64,000 nucleotides of DNA from Nocardiopsis sp. FIRDI 009 (lineage in GTDB: Bacteria; Actinomycetota; Actinomycetes; Streptosporangiales; Streptosporangiaceae). The stretch lies in assembly GCF_003386285.1 (NCBI RefSeq), contig NZ_QPNC01000006.1:231225-295224 (forward strand). The letters are read 5' to 3'. Position 1 is the first letter of the stretch; each line of letters starts with the position of its first letter. Positions 27,145 through 36,029 of the stretch are shown one piece after another. The translations under genes and the position numbers were made by a program. The notes beneath the pieces are model-generated. The model saw only the letters and a list, made by a program, of their open reading frames with translations. It had not been told where the DNA came from and searched no databases.

Positions 27145-28392
27145 TCACTCGGCCGGGGGCGACACCCGACGGACCGTCGACATCGCCGCTGACGCGTGCA
27201 CGCCCGCGTTCTTGGCGGGGAAGCCGTGCGCCCGTGCGGCGAGCACGATGAGCAGCACCGGAACGAGGAGCAGGATCACGCTCCACGGGAAGGCGCCGAA
27301 GCCGAGTACGCCGAGGAGGACGCCGCCGACGACTCCGCCGCCCGCCATCGCCACGTTCCACAGGGTGACGAGCATGGCCTGTGCGGGATCACCTCCGGCG
27401 TCGGCCGCCGCGGTCTGCAACAACGTGGGGACACCACCCCAGCCGAGGCCCCACAGCCCCACGGCCGCGTACACCATCACGGGGCTCTGCGCCAGGACCG
27501 CGAGGACCACGGCGGCCGCGCCGATGAGGACGATACCCGCGACGGTCAGCGTCCTCAGTCCGCGGTCGATGAACGACCCCACGACCCAGATGCTGATCAT
27601 GGAGGTGGCGCCGAAGACCAGGAGTACGAGGCCGACGAGGTCACCCATGTCGACCCCCTCCAGGAAGGCGGCGATGTAGGTGTACAGGATCGTGTGCGCG
27701 AGCACGTAGAGGAGGGTGACGGCGAGGACCGGGACCACGCCCGGAATGGTGAGGGCCCGCAGAACCGAGGTGCGGTGACGCGACTTCTCCCCGGGGAAGT
27801 CGGGAGCGGCCACGAGGATCCAGCCGATCGCCACGAGAGCGAGGCCGGTCATGATCGCGAACGTCACGCGCCAGCCGAGGAAGCCGCCGACGAAGGTTCC
27901 GGCGGGCACTCCGAGGGACAGGGCGATGGGGATGCCCGCCATGACGATCGCGATCGCTTTGCCCTGGAGGTGTTCGGGGGACATACGGCGCGCGTACCCG
28001 ACGAGCATCGCCCACGCCAGCCCCGCCGCCACACCGGCGACGAGGCGAGCCGTCATGGTCAGGACGTAGTCCGCCGAGAATGCTGTGACGGTATTAGCCA
28101 GAGCGAAACCCGCCACAGCGGTCACCAGGAGTCTTCTGCGGCGCCAGCCAGCGGTGGCTGCGGTGAGGGGAATCGCGGTGAGAGCGGTGCCGATCGCGTA
28201 GACCGTCACGACCTGCCCCATCGCGGATTCGTCGACCCCCACGTCCTCGCTCATCGCGGGCAGCAGTCCCGCCGGCAGGGTCTCCGTCACAACGGTGATG
28301 AACACCGCCGTGGCGAGCGCCAACAGCGCGGCGACGGGAAGTGTCCGGCCTTCGGTGCTTTTCGCCGGTGGATGTGTGCTGTCAGTGGACAT
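27145..28392 (-). CDS. MFS exporter (AraJ/Cmx-like, DHA1 type)
   Basis: A 415-residue 12-helix major facilitator transporter resembling sugar-efflux and chloramphenicol-type exporters (TETLPAGLLPAMSEDVGV start; ARLVAGVAAGLAWAMLVGYA in helix 4). It is expected to expel a small molecule by proton antiport at the cell membrane. It is divergent from a MerR regulator with a MerR-style dyad between them. The predicted -10 places the transcription start at or next to the ATG at 28392, suggesting a leaderless message. The substrate is unknown. Confidence 0.85.
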   Translation of the reverse strand: MSTDSTHPPAKSTEGRTLPVAALLALATAVFITVVTETLPAGLLPAMSEDVGVDESAMGQVVTVYAIGTALTAIPLTAATAGWRRRRLLVTAVAGFALANTVTAFSADYVLTMTARLVAGVAAGLAWAMLVGYARRMSPEHLQGKAIAIVMAGIPIALSLGVPAGTFVGGFLGWRVTFAIMTGLALVAIGWILVAAPDFPGEKSRHRTSVLRALTIPGVVPVLAVTLLYVLAHTILYTYIAAFLEGVDMGDLVGLVLLVFGATSMISIWVVGSFIDRGLRTLTVAGIVLIGAAAVVLAVLAQSPVMVYAAVGLWGLGWGGVPTLLQTAAADAGGDPAQAMLVTLWNVAMAGGGVVGGVLLGVLGFGAFPWSVILLLVPVLLIVLAARAHGFPAKNAGVHASAAMSTVRRVSPPAE

Positions 28393-28398
28393 GACCGC

Positions 28399-28431
28399 AT
28401 ACTCAGACCCTCACACTTATGTGAAGGTCAA
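28399..28431 (-). promoter_or_regulatory. MerR-type promoter/operator for the MFS gene
   Basis: A 24-bp dyad at 28406-28429 (GACCCTCACA, CTTA, TGTGAAGGTC; 9 of 10 pairs match). On the minus strand it lies between TTGACC and a -10-like TGAGTA with about 20 bp spacing, the overlong spacing typical of MerR-activated promoters. Confidence 0.65.
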
Positions 28432-28456
28432 TCCGGACCACAGTGAGGTGTGCCAC

Positions 28457-28858
28457 ATGCGCATCGGTGAGTTGTCGGAACGCACCGGCGCCTCCCGTCG
28501 CCTGCTCCGGTACTACGAGGAGCAGGGACTGATCGTCCCCGAACGCCTTCCCAACGGGTACCGGGAGTACGACGAGCGTTTCGTCGACCGGGTCACACAG
28601 ATCAGGGGGCTGCTCGACGCGGGTCTTCCGACCAGGATCATCAAGCAGATCCTGCCGTGCCTGGACAAGCCGCGAACGATCCACTTCTCCGACGCGACAC
28701 CGGAGATGCTGGCCATGCTGGAACGGGAACGGGAACGGGAACGGATGACCAGACGTATCGAGTGCCTGACCCGCAACAGGGACGCGGTGTCGGAGTACCT
28801 CGACGCGGTGCGCCGGGCCCCGTCCGGCCAGGTGGGCGAGCCCCCCTCCCACGCCTGA
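28457..28858 (+). CDS. MerR family transcriptional regulator
   Basis: A 133-residue regulator. The winged HTH starts MRIGELSERTGASRRLLRYYE, followed by the second HTH and a dimerisation coiled coil with an ERERERERM segment. No cysteine pattern of metal-sensing MerR proteins is seen apart from single cysteines, so an organic inducer is likely. It is divergent from the MFS exporter and probably activates it through the dyad at 28406-28429. Confidence 0.85.
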   Translation: MRIGELSERTGASRRLLRYYEEQGLIVPERLPNGYREYDERFVDRVTQIRGLLDAGLPTRIIKQILPCLDKPRTIHFSDATPEMLAMLERERERERMTRRIECLTRNRDAVSEYLDAVRRAPSGQVGEPPSHA

Positions 28859-28873
28859 GCCCGCGGCCGTGCC

Positions 28874-30628
28874 TCACTCCACCCTGCGCCCCAGGAACCT
28901 CAGACCGGCCACGACGGCCACCGCGCACAGGATCAGCGCCGCCCACCAGGGCAGGCCGAGCCCGACCGGGAGCAGCCCCAGCACGAGCACCACCCCGGCC
29001 ACGAACAGCGCGTACGGCAACTGCGTGCGCACGTGGTCGATGACGTCGCACTGGGACGCCAGGGAGGAGATGACCGTGGTGTCGGAGATCGGCGAACAGT
29101 GGTCGCCCCACACCGAACCCGCGAGGATGGTCGAGACGGCGGCGAACAGGATGGGGTGGCCGTCGGGCGCGTCCAACCCCCGGGCCTCCAGCGCGGCCCA
29201 GGCCAGCGGGACCGCCAGCGGGGTCAGGATGCCCATGGTCCCCCAACTCGTCCCGGTGGCGAAGGCCACCGCCGCGGCGATCACGAACAGCAGGGCCGGG
29301 AGGAGGAACAGCGGGATCGCCTCGCCGAGCGTGCCCGCGATGAACTCCGCGGTGCCCAGCCGGGCGGTGAGGTCGGACAGCGCCCAGGCCAGGGTCAGGA
29401 TGATGACCACGTACAGCACGCACTTGAGGCCCGCGAACCACGCGTCGACGGCCTCCCCCATGCTCAGGATCCGCTGTCCCATGCTCATCACGGCCGCCAC
29501 GATCAGCCCCAGGAGCGACCCCCACAGCAGTGACGAGAACGGGTCCCCGTCCCCCACGATCTCGACGACCGTGTCACCCTCCCCGGTGGCGAACAGCCCG
29601 ACCACCGTGACAGCGACCAGGACCAGGATCGGGACGAGGGCGTTGAGCAGCCTGCGCGGCGTCTCCTCGGCCGGGGCCAGTTCGTCCTCCGTGCCCTCCC
29701 CGACACCCAGGTGGGACCCCTGGCGCAGCACCTCCCCCGTGGAGCGCGCCCTACGCTCGGCGGCCAGCATCGGACCGAAGTCCCGGCCCGTCAGCGCGAC
29801 CGCGAAGACGAACACGATCGCCAGGATCGGATACAGCGCGTACCGCAGCGACTCCACGAAGACCGCGAACCCGTTCATGGCCAGTCCCGTCCCGGCGACG
29901 GCGTCGTCGATCAGCACCACCTGGAAGCCGATCCAGGTCGACAGCAGCGCGAGCGTCGCCACCGGCGCCGCCGTGGAGTCGACGATGTAGGCGAGTTTCT
30001 CCCGGGACACGTTCAGCCGGTCCAGGATCGGGCGCATCGTGTTACCGACCACCAGGGTGTTGGCGTAGTCGTCGAAGAAGACGGCCACGCCCAGGCCCGC
30101 GGTGACGGTCTGGCCCCCGCGCGGGGTACCGGCCCACCGGGTCACCGCCCGCACGATCCCGTCGGTGCCGCCGTTCTTGCGGATCACCCCCACCAGACCG
30201 CCGATCATCAGCGTGAACACCACGATCATCACGTGATCGGGGTCGGCCAGCGCCTCGACGGTGTACACACTCGCCGAGTCGAGCAGCGAGGTCAGCAGAC
30301 CGAGCGGGGACAGCCCCTCCAGGAGCCACGCTCCCAGCCAGATGCCCGCGAACAGGGCGGGCAGGATCTGCCGGGTCGCGAGCGCGAGCCCGATCGCCAG
30401 CACGGGCGGCAGGATCGACCACCAGCGCCCCGTCGACACGGCGTCCACCTCCTGCGCGGGGGCGGCGGGTGCGGGTGCGGCCCCCGCGGCCGAGACGAAG
30501 GCGCCCAGGACGACCACCGCGACGGCCGCCAGCAGCAGCGCACCGCCCCCGCTCCGCCACCGCCCGGGGCGCGGCGCACGGGTTCCCCTGGCCCGGCCGT
30601 CCTCCGTGGTCGGTCTGATCCGTGTCAT
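28874..30628 (-). CDS. nhaC: NhaC family Na+/H+ antiporter
   Basis: A 584-residue, roughly 12-helix antiporter. VFFDDYANTLVVGNTMRP and TGTSWGTMGILTPLAVPL are NhaC-family signatures, as is SVWGDHCSPISDTTVISS. The first 60 residues hold an extra hydrophobic segment with an Ala/Pro-rich stretch, which may be a signal-like helix. Na+ export for pH or salt homeostasis is the expected role; some relatives exchange malate and lactate (MleN). GGAAGGAACGGCC precedes the ATG. Confidence 0.85.
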   Translation of the reverse strand: MTRIRPTTEDGRARGTRAPRPGRWRSGGGALLLAAVAVVVLGAFVSAAGAAPAPAAPAQEVDAVSTGRWWSILPPVLAIGLALATRQILPALFAGIWLGAWLLEGLSPLGLLTSLLDSASVYTVEALADPDHVMIVVFTLMIGGLVGVIRKNGGTDGIVRAVTRWAGTPRGGQTVTAGLGVAVFFDDYANTLVVGNTMRPILDRLNVSREKLAYIVDSTAAPVATLALLSTWIGFQVVLIDDAVAGTGLAMNGFAVFVESLRYALYPILAIVFVFAVALTGRDFGPMLAAERRARSTGEVLRQGSHLGVGEGTEDELAPAEETPRRLLNALVPILVLVAVTVVGLFATGEGDTVVEIVGDGDPFSSLLWGSLLGLIVAAVMSMGQRILSMGEAVDAWFAGLKCVLYVVIILTLAWALSDLTARLGTAEFIAGTLGEAIPLFLLPALLFVIAAAVAFATGTSWGTMGILTPLAVPLAWAALEARGLDAPDGHPILFAAVSTILAGSVWGDHCSPISDTTVISSLASQCDVIDHVRTQLPYALFVAGVVLVLGLLPVGLGLPWWAALILCAVAVVAGLRFLGRRVE

Positions 30629-30978
30629 GGCCGTTCCTTCCGGGTGGGTACCGTCGGGCGGGCTGGTGTTCCGGGCGTACGCGCGGGGTCATCGGTGGTC
30701 GACGGGTACCTCGACGGTCGCCCACCCCGGGGCGCCGAACGCGAAACGACCGCGCGAATTGTCCTTTCGGGGAACGGTCTTTACCCTCGCCGCCGACGGC
30801 ACCGGTCCCGAGGACCGGCGCGCGGGCCCGACCCCGGCGGCGGCGTGGACGCAGGGGCACCACACCCATACCCTCGGTGAAGGAACAGGTCACAGGGGTA
30901 CAACGGCCACGCTTTCGCTACCGACAAGTAACCCGGCGGTGCCCGGTTAGCGTTCTGGGGTGGTCAGGCTGTGCCCTC
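30629..30978. other. intergenic, divergent promoters
   Basis: About 350 bases between nhaC and the sphingomyelinase gene. AT-richer patches near 30765-30785 may be promoters. No gene is supported. Confidence 0.4.
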
Positions 30979-31923
30979 GTGTACAGACGAATTGCCCCCA
31001 TGATTCTCGCCGCACTCATCCCCCTCCTCGTCACGGCCGTCCCCGCTTCGGCCGACGACGGACGGGCTCCCCGCATCACCACCTACAACGCCTACCTGCT
31101 GCCCACCGCGCTGTACCCGAACTGGGGCCAGTCGATCCGCGCCGACCTGATCGTCCGGGACGGCGTCGTCTCCGGCCAGGACGTCGTGGTGCTCCAGGAA
31201 CTGTTCGACAACTCCTCGGCCGACATCCTGCGCGAGGGGATCTCCGAGGAGTACCCGCACGGCACCCCCGTGGTCGGCCGTTCCCGCGACGGCTGGGACG
31301 CGACCTCGGGCTACCGCGGTTACACCACGACCAACGGCGGCGTGAGCATCCACAGCACGTGGCCGATCACCCGCCGGGAACAGCACATCTTCACCCGCGC
31401 CTGCGGCGCCGACTGGTTCGCCAACAAGGGCTTCGCCTACGTGGAGCTCGACACCCCCGACGGCCCCCTGCACGTCGTGGGCACCCACATGCAGTCGGAG
31501 GACAGCGCCTGCTCCGACGGCGAGGACCAGGAGATCCGCACCCACCAGCTGGGGCAGATCCGCGGCTTCATCGACACCACCGTCCCCGACGACGAACCCG
31601 TCTACCTCGCCGGTGACCTGAACATCGTCGGCGGCAGCCAGGAGTGGGAGCGGGCCCTCAAGCAGCTCGACGCCGTCGAGCCGACCCTCGTGGGCGCCCC
31701 CTACTCCTGGGACACCGAGACCAACTCCATCGCCCGCTACAACTACCCCGACTGGCCGTCGGAACACCTCGACCACGTGCTGCCGATCCGCAACTCCGCC
31801 GCGCCCGCCTCCTACGTCAACGAGACGCGCGACGTGCACAGCGAACCGTGGACGGTCTGGTCGTGGGGCCGCTCCTACACCTACGAGGACTACTCCGACC
31901 ACTACCCCGTCCTCGGCGGCTAG
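30979..31923 (+). CDS. secreted sphingomyelinase C-like phosphodiesterase
   Basis: A 314-residue exported member of the DNase I-like endonuclease/exonuclease/phosphatase fold. Catalytic landmarks of bacterial neutral sphingomyelinases are visible: TYNAYLLP, VVLQELFDN (metal-binding Glu), VVGTHMQSED, YLAGDLNIVGG, HLDHVLP and YSDHYPV (catalytic His). The signal peptide is MYRRIAPMILAALIPLLV with cleavage after PASA. I chose the GTG at 30979 because it supplies the basic n-region; an ATG at 31000 would lack one. It probably hydrolyses sphingomyelin or related phospholipids outside the cell. Confidence 0.83.
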   Translation: MYRRIAPMILAALIPLLVTAVPASADDGRAPRITTYNAYLLPTALYPNWGQSIRADLIVRDGVVSGQDVVVLQELFDNSSADILREGISEEYPHGTPVVGRSRDGWDATSGYRGYTTTNGGVSIHSTWPITRREQHIFTRACGADWFANKGFAYVELDTPDGPLHVVGTHMQSEDSACSDGEDQEIRTHQLGQIRGFIDTTVPDDEPVYLAGDLNIVGGSQEWERALKQLDAVEPTLVGAPYSWDTETNSIARYNYPDWPSEHLDHVLPIRNSAAPASYVNETRDVHSEPWTVWSWGRSYTYEDYSDHYPVLGG

Positions 31924-32132
31924 CGCGCCGCGGCGACGATCCGCGAAGGGCACGTTCCGGACCCCTCCGGGGCGTGCCCCGACCGTTCCCGCACCGGGGA
32001 GCCGGGCTGGCGACCGGCCCGGGCCCCGGGAGTAGCGTGGAAGGAGGAACGGTCCCGTCGGTGGACGCGCCCGGGCGGCCGGCGCGGGGGTCACCGCGCC
32101 GGCCACGCACCCGGACGGGGTGAGGAGCGGTC

Positions 32133-32438
32133 ATGTGGCAGACCCTGGTGGACGTCCCGACGATCGCGTACGGGTGGGGACCACCCCACCCCTGGATGAC
32201 GGGTCCCTGGCTGATGGGCGGCTGGCTGATGGGGGTCTGGGTCCTCGGCGCCCTGGCCGTCATCGTCCTCGTGGTGGCGCTCGTGGTCTGGCTGGGCCGC
32301 TCGGGGGGCTCCCGGGGCACGGCCGCTTCGCACCCGTCACCGCCGGACCCCGCGCTGGCCGAACTCCGGAGGCGGTACGCCACCGGTGAGATCTCCCGCG
32401 AGGAGTACTTCCAGAGGAAGACCGACCTCGAAGAGTGA
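32133..32438 (+). CDS. small membrane protein with SHOCT domain
   Basis: A 101-residue protein. A glycine- and tryptophan-rich N-terminus is followed by one long membrane helix (VLGALAVIVLVVALVVWLG). The C-terminal SHOCT motif reads LAELRRRYATGEISREEYFQ. SHOCT is a short oligomerisation module common in bacterial membrane proteins. GAGGAGCGG precedes the ATG. The specific role is unknown. Confidence 0.8.
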   Translation: MWQTLVDVPTIAYGWGPPHPWMTGPWLMGGWLMGVWVLGALAVIVLVVALVVWLGRSGGSRGTAASHPSPPDPALAELRRRYATGEISREEYFQRKTDLEE

Positions 32439-32675
32439 TCTCACGGCCGGACGGCGCCGACACACCGCCCGGCCGGGCCCCTGTCAGGACCGCTTGGGCG
32501 CCCTCCAGGGCATGAGCTCCTCGTGGGCCGCGGTGGCCCCGGGGATGTGGTCGCTCACCGGACGCGTGTCTCCTCCCGGCCCGGCCTGGGACCGCACCGG
32601 GACGCACATCCCGACCGGAGGGCAGGGGGTCGACGGATCCGCTCGCCCCCCGGGGACCACCGCGGACGGCACCGG

Positions 32676-34118
32676 CTAACCGACGATCGGGCGTTCCTCG
32701 GGGAGTTCGTAGCGGCGCGCCCGACGCCGCAGCGCGAGCGCCGACGCCAGGGTGATCGGTCCGGTCCTGCCCACGAACATGAGGAACACGATGAGCACCT
32801 CCCCCGGCGCCGTCAGTTGGCCGGTGATGCCGGTCGACAGGCCGACCGTGCCGAAGGCCGAGGTCACCTCGAACAGGATCTGGTCCAACGTGAACGGGGT
32901 CATCACCATCAGGGCCAGGGTCGAGGCCATGACCAGGCCGACGGCGAGCAGCGCCACTGTCATGGCCTGGGAGGCGACCCCCGAGGCCAGGCGGCGGCCG
33001 GCCACGTGGACGCTCGGCTCGCCGCGCACGTTGGCGTAGATCACGAAGGCCAGCAGCGCGAAGGTGGTCACCTTGATACCCCCGGCGGTCCCGGCGCTGC
33101 CGCCGCCGACGAACATCAGGATGTCGGTGACGAGCAGGGTCGAGGTATTCATCTCCCCGAACGGGAGACTGTTGAACCCGGCCGTGCGCGGCATCACCGC
33201 CTGGAAGAACGCCGAGAGCACCTTGCCCCGCAGGTCGAGCCCGCCCATGGTCGCCGGGTTGCTCCACTCCAGGGTGAGGAAGGCGACGAAGGCGACCGCG
33301 AGCAGGACGGCGGTGGTGGTCAGGGTGATCCTGGCGTGCAGGGACCAGTGGTAGGCCGTGCGCCGCCTGCGGGAGAACCGCCACAGCTCCACCCACACGG
33401 GAAAGCCCAGGCCGCCCGCGATGACCGCGAGCGCCACCGGAACGCTGATCCACGGGTCGGTCACGTAGCCTTCGAGGCTGTCGGAGAACAGGGCGAACCC
33501 GGCGTTGTTGAAGGCCGAGACCGAGTGGAACACCCCGAGGTAGAGGGCGTGGCCCACGGACTCCCCGTAGGCGAGCCACCAGCGCAGCGAGAGGATCGCC
33601 GCGAGGATCGACTCGACCACGACCGTCACCAGGAGGATGCCCGTCACCAACTGGCGCACGTCCCCCAGGGTCAGGGCCTTGGCCTCCGACCCGGCGCGCA
33701 CGGCCATGCGCAGCCCCAGCTTGCGGCCGACCACCAGGGTCAGCACCGTGGCCAGCGTCATGATGCCGAAGCCGCCGACCTGGATCAGCGCCAGGATCAC
33801 CACTTCACCGAACGTGGACCAGTACACCGGGGTGTCCACGACGACCAGGCCGGTCACGCACACCGCCGAGGTCGCGGTGAACAGCGCCGCGACGAACGGG
33901 GTGGCCTCCCCCGTCTCCGTGGCGGCGGGCAGCATCAGTAGGGCCGTGCCGACCAGGATCACCGAGGCGAACGCCCCGGCCGTCAACTGGGGCGGCTTCG
34001 CCCATCCCGACAGCCCTCGGAGGGCGCGGTCGGCCCGGCTTCTCGCCCTCAGTCGCAGCCGGGACAGCCGCGATCCCACGCGCCCCTGACCTCTCGTGAT
34101 CACTCCCGGCCTCCGCAC
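32676..34118 (-). CDS. ktrB: TrkH/KtrB family potassium transporter subunit
   Basis: A 480-residue K+ translocating subunit with four M1-P-M2 repeats. The four pore loops with their selectivity glycines are visible: TSAVCVTGLVV, VSAFNNAGFAL, AVMPRTAGFNSL and TSAFGTVGLSTG. The GTG start at 34118 has GAGGAGGACCG upstream. Such proteins need a cytosolic RCK partner (KtrA/TrkA), which is not adjacent; a relic of a response regulator lies just upstream instead. Confidence 0.88.
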   Translation of the reverse strand: MRRPGVITRGQGRVGSRLSRLRLRARSRADRALRGLSGWAKPPQLTAGAFASVILVGTALLMLPAATETGEATPFVAALFTATSAVCVTGLVVVDTPVYWSTFGEVVILALIQVGGFGIMTLATVLTLVVGRKLGLRMAVRAGSEAKALTLGDVRQLVTGILLVTVVVESILAAILSLRWWLAYGESVGHALYLGVFHSVSAFNNAGFALFSDSLEGYVTDPWISVPVALAVIAGGLGFPVWVELWRFSRRRRTAYHWSLHARITLTTTAVLLAVAFVAFLTLEWSNPATMGGLDLRGKVLSAFFQAVMPRTAGFNSLPFGEMNTSTLLVTDILMFVGGGSAGTAGGIKVTTFALLAFVIYANVRGEPSVHVAGRRLASGVASQAMTVALLAVGLVMASTLALMVMTPFTLDQILFEVTSAFGTVGLSTGITGQLTAPGEVLIVFLMFVGRTGPITLASALALRRRARRYELPEERPIVG

Positions 34119-34204
34119 CGGTCCTCCTCGGCGCCGAGGGCGCCCCGCTCCGCCGCGACCGGGAGGGGCCGACCCCCCGGCCCGGGGTCGGCGGTGAGGT
34201 GACG

Positions 34205-34297
34205 CGGGCGCCCCGACCCGGACGAACGGCTCGTCCTCGTCCCAAACGGCTTGGTGACGCAGCCGTCGGCGCCCAGGGCGCGATTGTCCTTGTGCAT
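34205..34297 (-). pseudogene. possible remnant of a response-regulator receiver domain
   Basis: The minus-strand frame from an ATG at 34297 reads ALGADGCVTKPFG, which resembles the end of a receiver domain including its conserved Lys-Pro-Phe. After KPFG the similarity seems to continue in another frame. No phosphorylation-site part is present. It may be a decayed gene end upstream of ktrB. The match is short and could be chance. Confidence 0.3.
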
Positions 34298-34481
34298 TGG
34301 GGTGTTCCGTCCTCCACCTGGGTCAGAACGCCAGGTCAGCGCCGGTTTCGGCGTTTCTCGTGCGGAGACGATGCTACGCCGTGGCCCTCCCGGGTCGCGT
34401 GCGGCGGCCCGGGAGGGCGCCGGACCGACTCTGCAGGACCGCGGCCGGTCCTGTCACGTGCGGCGCCCTTCCGGCCGGGGC

Positions 34482-35243
34482 TCAGGCCGTGATGCCCCCG
34501 TCCAGCACCAGGTCGTGACCGACCGTGAAGCCCGCCTCGTCCGAGGCGAGCCAGAGCACGGCGGAGCTGACCTCGTCCAGGCCACCGATCCGCCCGGCGG
34601 GAACGGACGGAGCGATCCGGGCTTGGCGCTGCTCCGCGCTCTCCCCCGGGAGCAGGGACATCGGTGCGTCCACGGGGCCGGGGCTGACGGCGTTGATCCG
34701 GACGCCGTCGCCGATGTGGTCGAGCGCCGCGGTGCGGGTCAGGTGGCTCAGGGCGGCCTTGGAGGCCCCGTAGGCGGCCAGCCCGGCCAGTCTCTGGTGG
34801 GCGCCGATGTTGGAGGAGGTGTTGACGATCACGCCGCCGCCGTGCGCGCGCATGTGGGTGATCTCGCGCCGCATGGCGAGGAACACGCCGGTGACGTTGA
34901 CGTCCATGACGCGCCGCCACGTGTCCGGGTCCAGATCGGCGACCGGGGCGGCCTGGCCGAAGACGCCGGCGTTGTTGTGCGCGACGTCGAGCCCGCCGTG
35001 GCGCTCCACGACGGTCGCGACCATGCGCTCGACCTCCTCCTCACACGTGACGTCGGCGCGGACGAGGTCGGCCCGTCCCCCGTCCTCCGTGATCAGCGCG
35101 ACGGTCTCGGACAGGGTCGCCTCGGTGGTTCCGGCGACCACGACGGTGGCGCCCTCGCGGGCGAAGGCGCGGGCGGTGGCCCGGCCGATGCCGCTCCCCC
35201 CGCCCACGACGAGGACGGTGCGGTCGGTGAAGCGTGCGGTCAC
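34482..35243 (-). CDS. SDR family oxidoreductase (glucose dehydrogenase-like)
   Basis: A 253-residue classical short-chain dehydrogenase. The cofactor motif VGGGSGIGRA is near residue 13, NNAG near 87, and the catalytic Tyr-Lys in AAYGASKAAL with an upstream serine in VNTSSN. The end reads VGHDLVLDGGI, typical of this class. The GTG at 35243 has GAGGAG upstream; a 19-residue longer start is less likely. A palindrome shared with the TetR/SDR promoter region lies at 35306, so it is probably controlled by the TetR at 35361. Confidence 0.85.
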   Translation of the reverse strand: MTARFTDRTVLVVGGGSGIGRATARAFAREGATVVVAGTTEATLSETVALITEDGGRADLVRADVTCEEEVERMVATVVERHGGLDVAHNNAGVFGQAAPVADLDPDTWRRVMDVNVTGVFLAMRREITHMRAHGGGVIVNTSSNIGAHQRLAGLAAYGASKAALSHLTRTAALDHIGDGVRINAVSPGPVDAPMSLLPGESAEQRQARIAPSVPAGRIGGLDEVSSAVLWLASDEAGFTVGHDLVLDGGITA

Positions 35244-35305
35244 GTGGGGCTCCTCGGGTCGGTCCCTCCGGCGCGCTCTGACGAAGCCGGAAGGGGACAT
35301 TTTTT

Positions 35306-35319
35306 AGAATGATCGTTCT
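35306..35319. promoter_or_regulatory. TetR operator, site 1
   Basis: AGAATGATCGTTCT, a near-palindrome upstream of the SDR gene. It is closely similar to AGAATGATCGGTCA at 35956, flanking the TetR gene on its other side. Confidence 0.6.
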
Positions 35320-35360
35320 TGAATTTGGGCATGAGAACGCCCGGGAAGGGCGGGCACCGC

Positions 35361-35933
35361 TCAGTCCAGAGCGGCCAGCGCCTCCCGGGCCGCGTCGCGG
35401 ATCCTGGCGGGGTCCTCGGCGCCCCGCCCGACCACGCGCATCCCCTGGAGCAGGACCAGCAGGAACCGCGCCAGGGCACGGGGGTCCCGGTCCTCGGACA
35501 GCTCCCCCTGGGCCCGCGCCCGCGTCAGGGCCGAGGCCAGCGCGGTCTCCACGAGGTTCCAGTTGGCCTCGACCCGGCGCCCGACCGCGGGGTCGCACGG
35601 CGCCATCTCCACCGCGGAGTTGACCACGAGGCAGCCGTCACGGTCGGCGACGGCCTCCTCGGCGTAGTGCTCCACGATCGAGCGGACGGCCGGGAGGACC
35701 GGCCCGGGCTGGGAGAGCAGGCCGACGAAGTCGACCCCCTCCGCCACGTACCGGTCGTGGGCCCGCACGTACAGCTCGCGCTTGCCCCCGAAGGTGGAGT
35801 ACAGACTGGCCCTGCTGATGCCCAGGTGCTCGACGAGGTCGGCCATCGAGGTCGCCTCGTACCCCTTGCGCCGGAACAGGTCCACGGCCTTGCGCAGCAC
35901 GGCGTCCGGATCGAACTCCTTGGTTCTCGCCAT
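35361..35933 (-). CDS. TetR family regulator (NemR/AcuR-like)
   Basis: A 190-residue TetR protein. The HTH reads MADLVEHLGISRASLYSTFGG, and the C-terminal domain resembles regulators of electrophile or reductase genes (GCLVVNSAVEMAPCDPAVG). The ATG at 35933 is preferred; a GTG two codons upstream is possible. It sits between two SDR genes whose promoters carry the same motif, so local repression of both is likely. Confidence 0.83.
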   Translation of the reverse strand: MARTKEFDPDAVLRKAVDLFRRKGYEATSMADLVEHLGISRASLYSTFGGKRELYVRAHDRYVAEGVDFVGLLSQPGPVLPAVRSIVEHYAEEAVADRDGCLVVNSAVEMAPCDPAVGRRVEANWNLVETALASALTRARAQGELSEDRDPRALARFLLVLLQGMRVVGRGAEDPARIRDAAREALAALD

Positions 35934-35955
35934 GTCCACGACACTAGCCCTTTCG

Positions 35956-35969
35956 AGAATGATCGGTCA
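35956..35969. promoter_or_regulatory. TetR operator, site 2
   Basis: AGAATGATCGGTCA lies 22 bases upstream of the TetR start, in the region shared with the divergent SDR at 36030. It differs from site 1 at two positions. Confidence 0.55.
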
Positions 35970-35991
35970 AGAAAAGGGGGGTGGGACACGC

Positions 35992-36022
35992 TTGACCTGG
36001 AGTGCGCTCCAGGTTCTAGGGT
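35992..36022 (+). promoter_or_regulatory. MerR-type promoter upstream of SDR
   Basis: TTGACC (35992-35997) and TAGGGT (36017-36022) are separated by 19 bp. The spacer carries a perfect dyad ACCTGGAG-TGCG-CTCCAGGT (35995-36014). This is the hallmark of a MerR-activated promoter. The start point would fall at the ATG (leaderless). No MerR gene is adjacent. Confidence 0.7.
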
Positions 36023-36029
36023 TCGGGGC

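Noticed and set aside
32484..32672. 62-codon minus-strand frame upstream of the SHOCT gene end
   Set aside because: Pro/Gly-rich, no start signal; the Cys/Trp content looks random.
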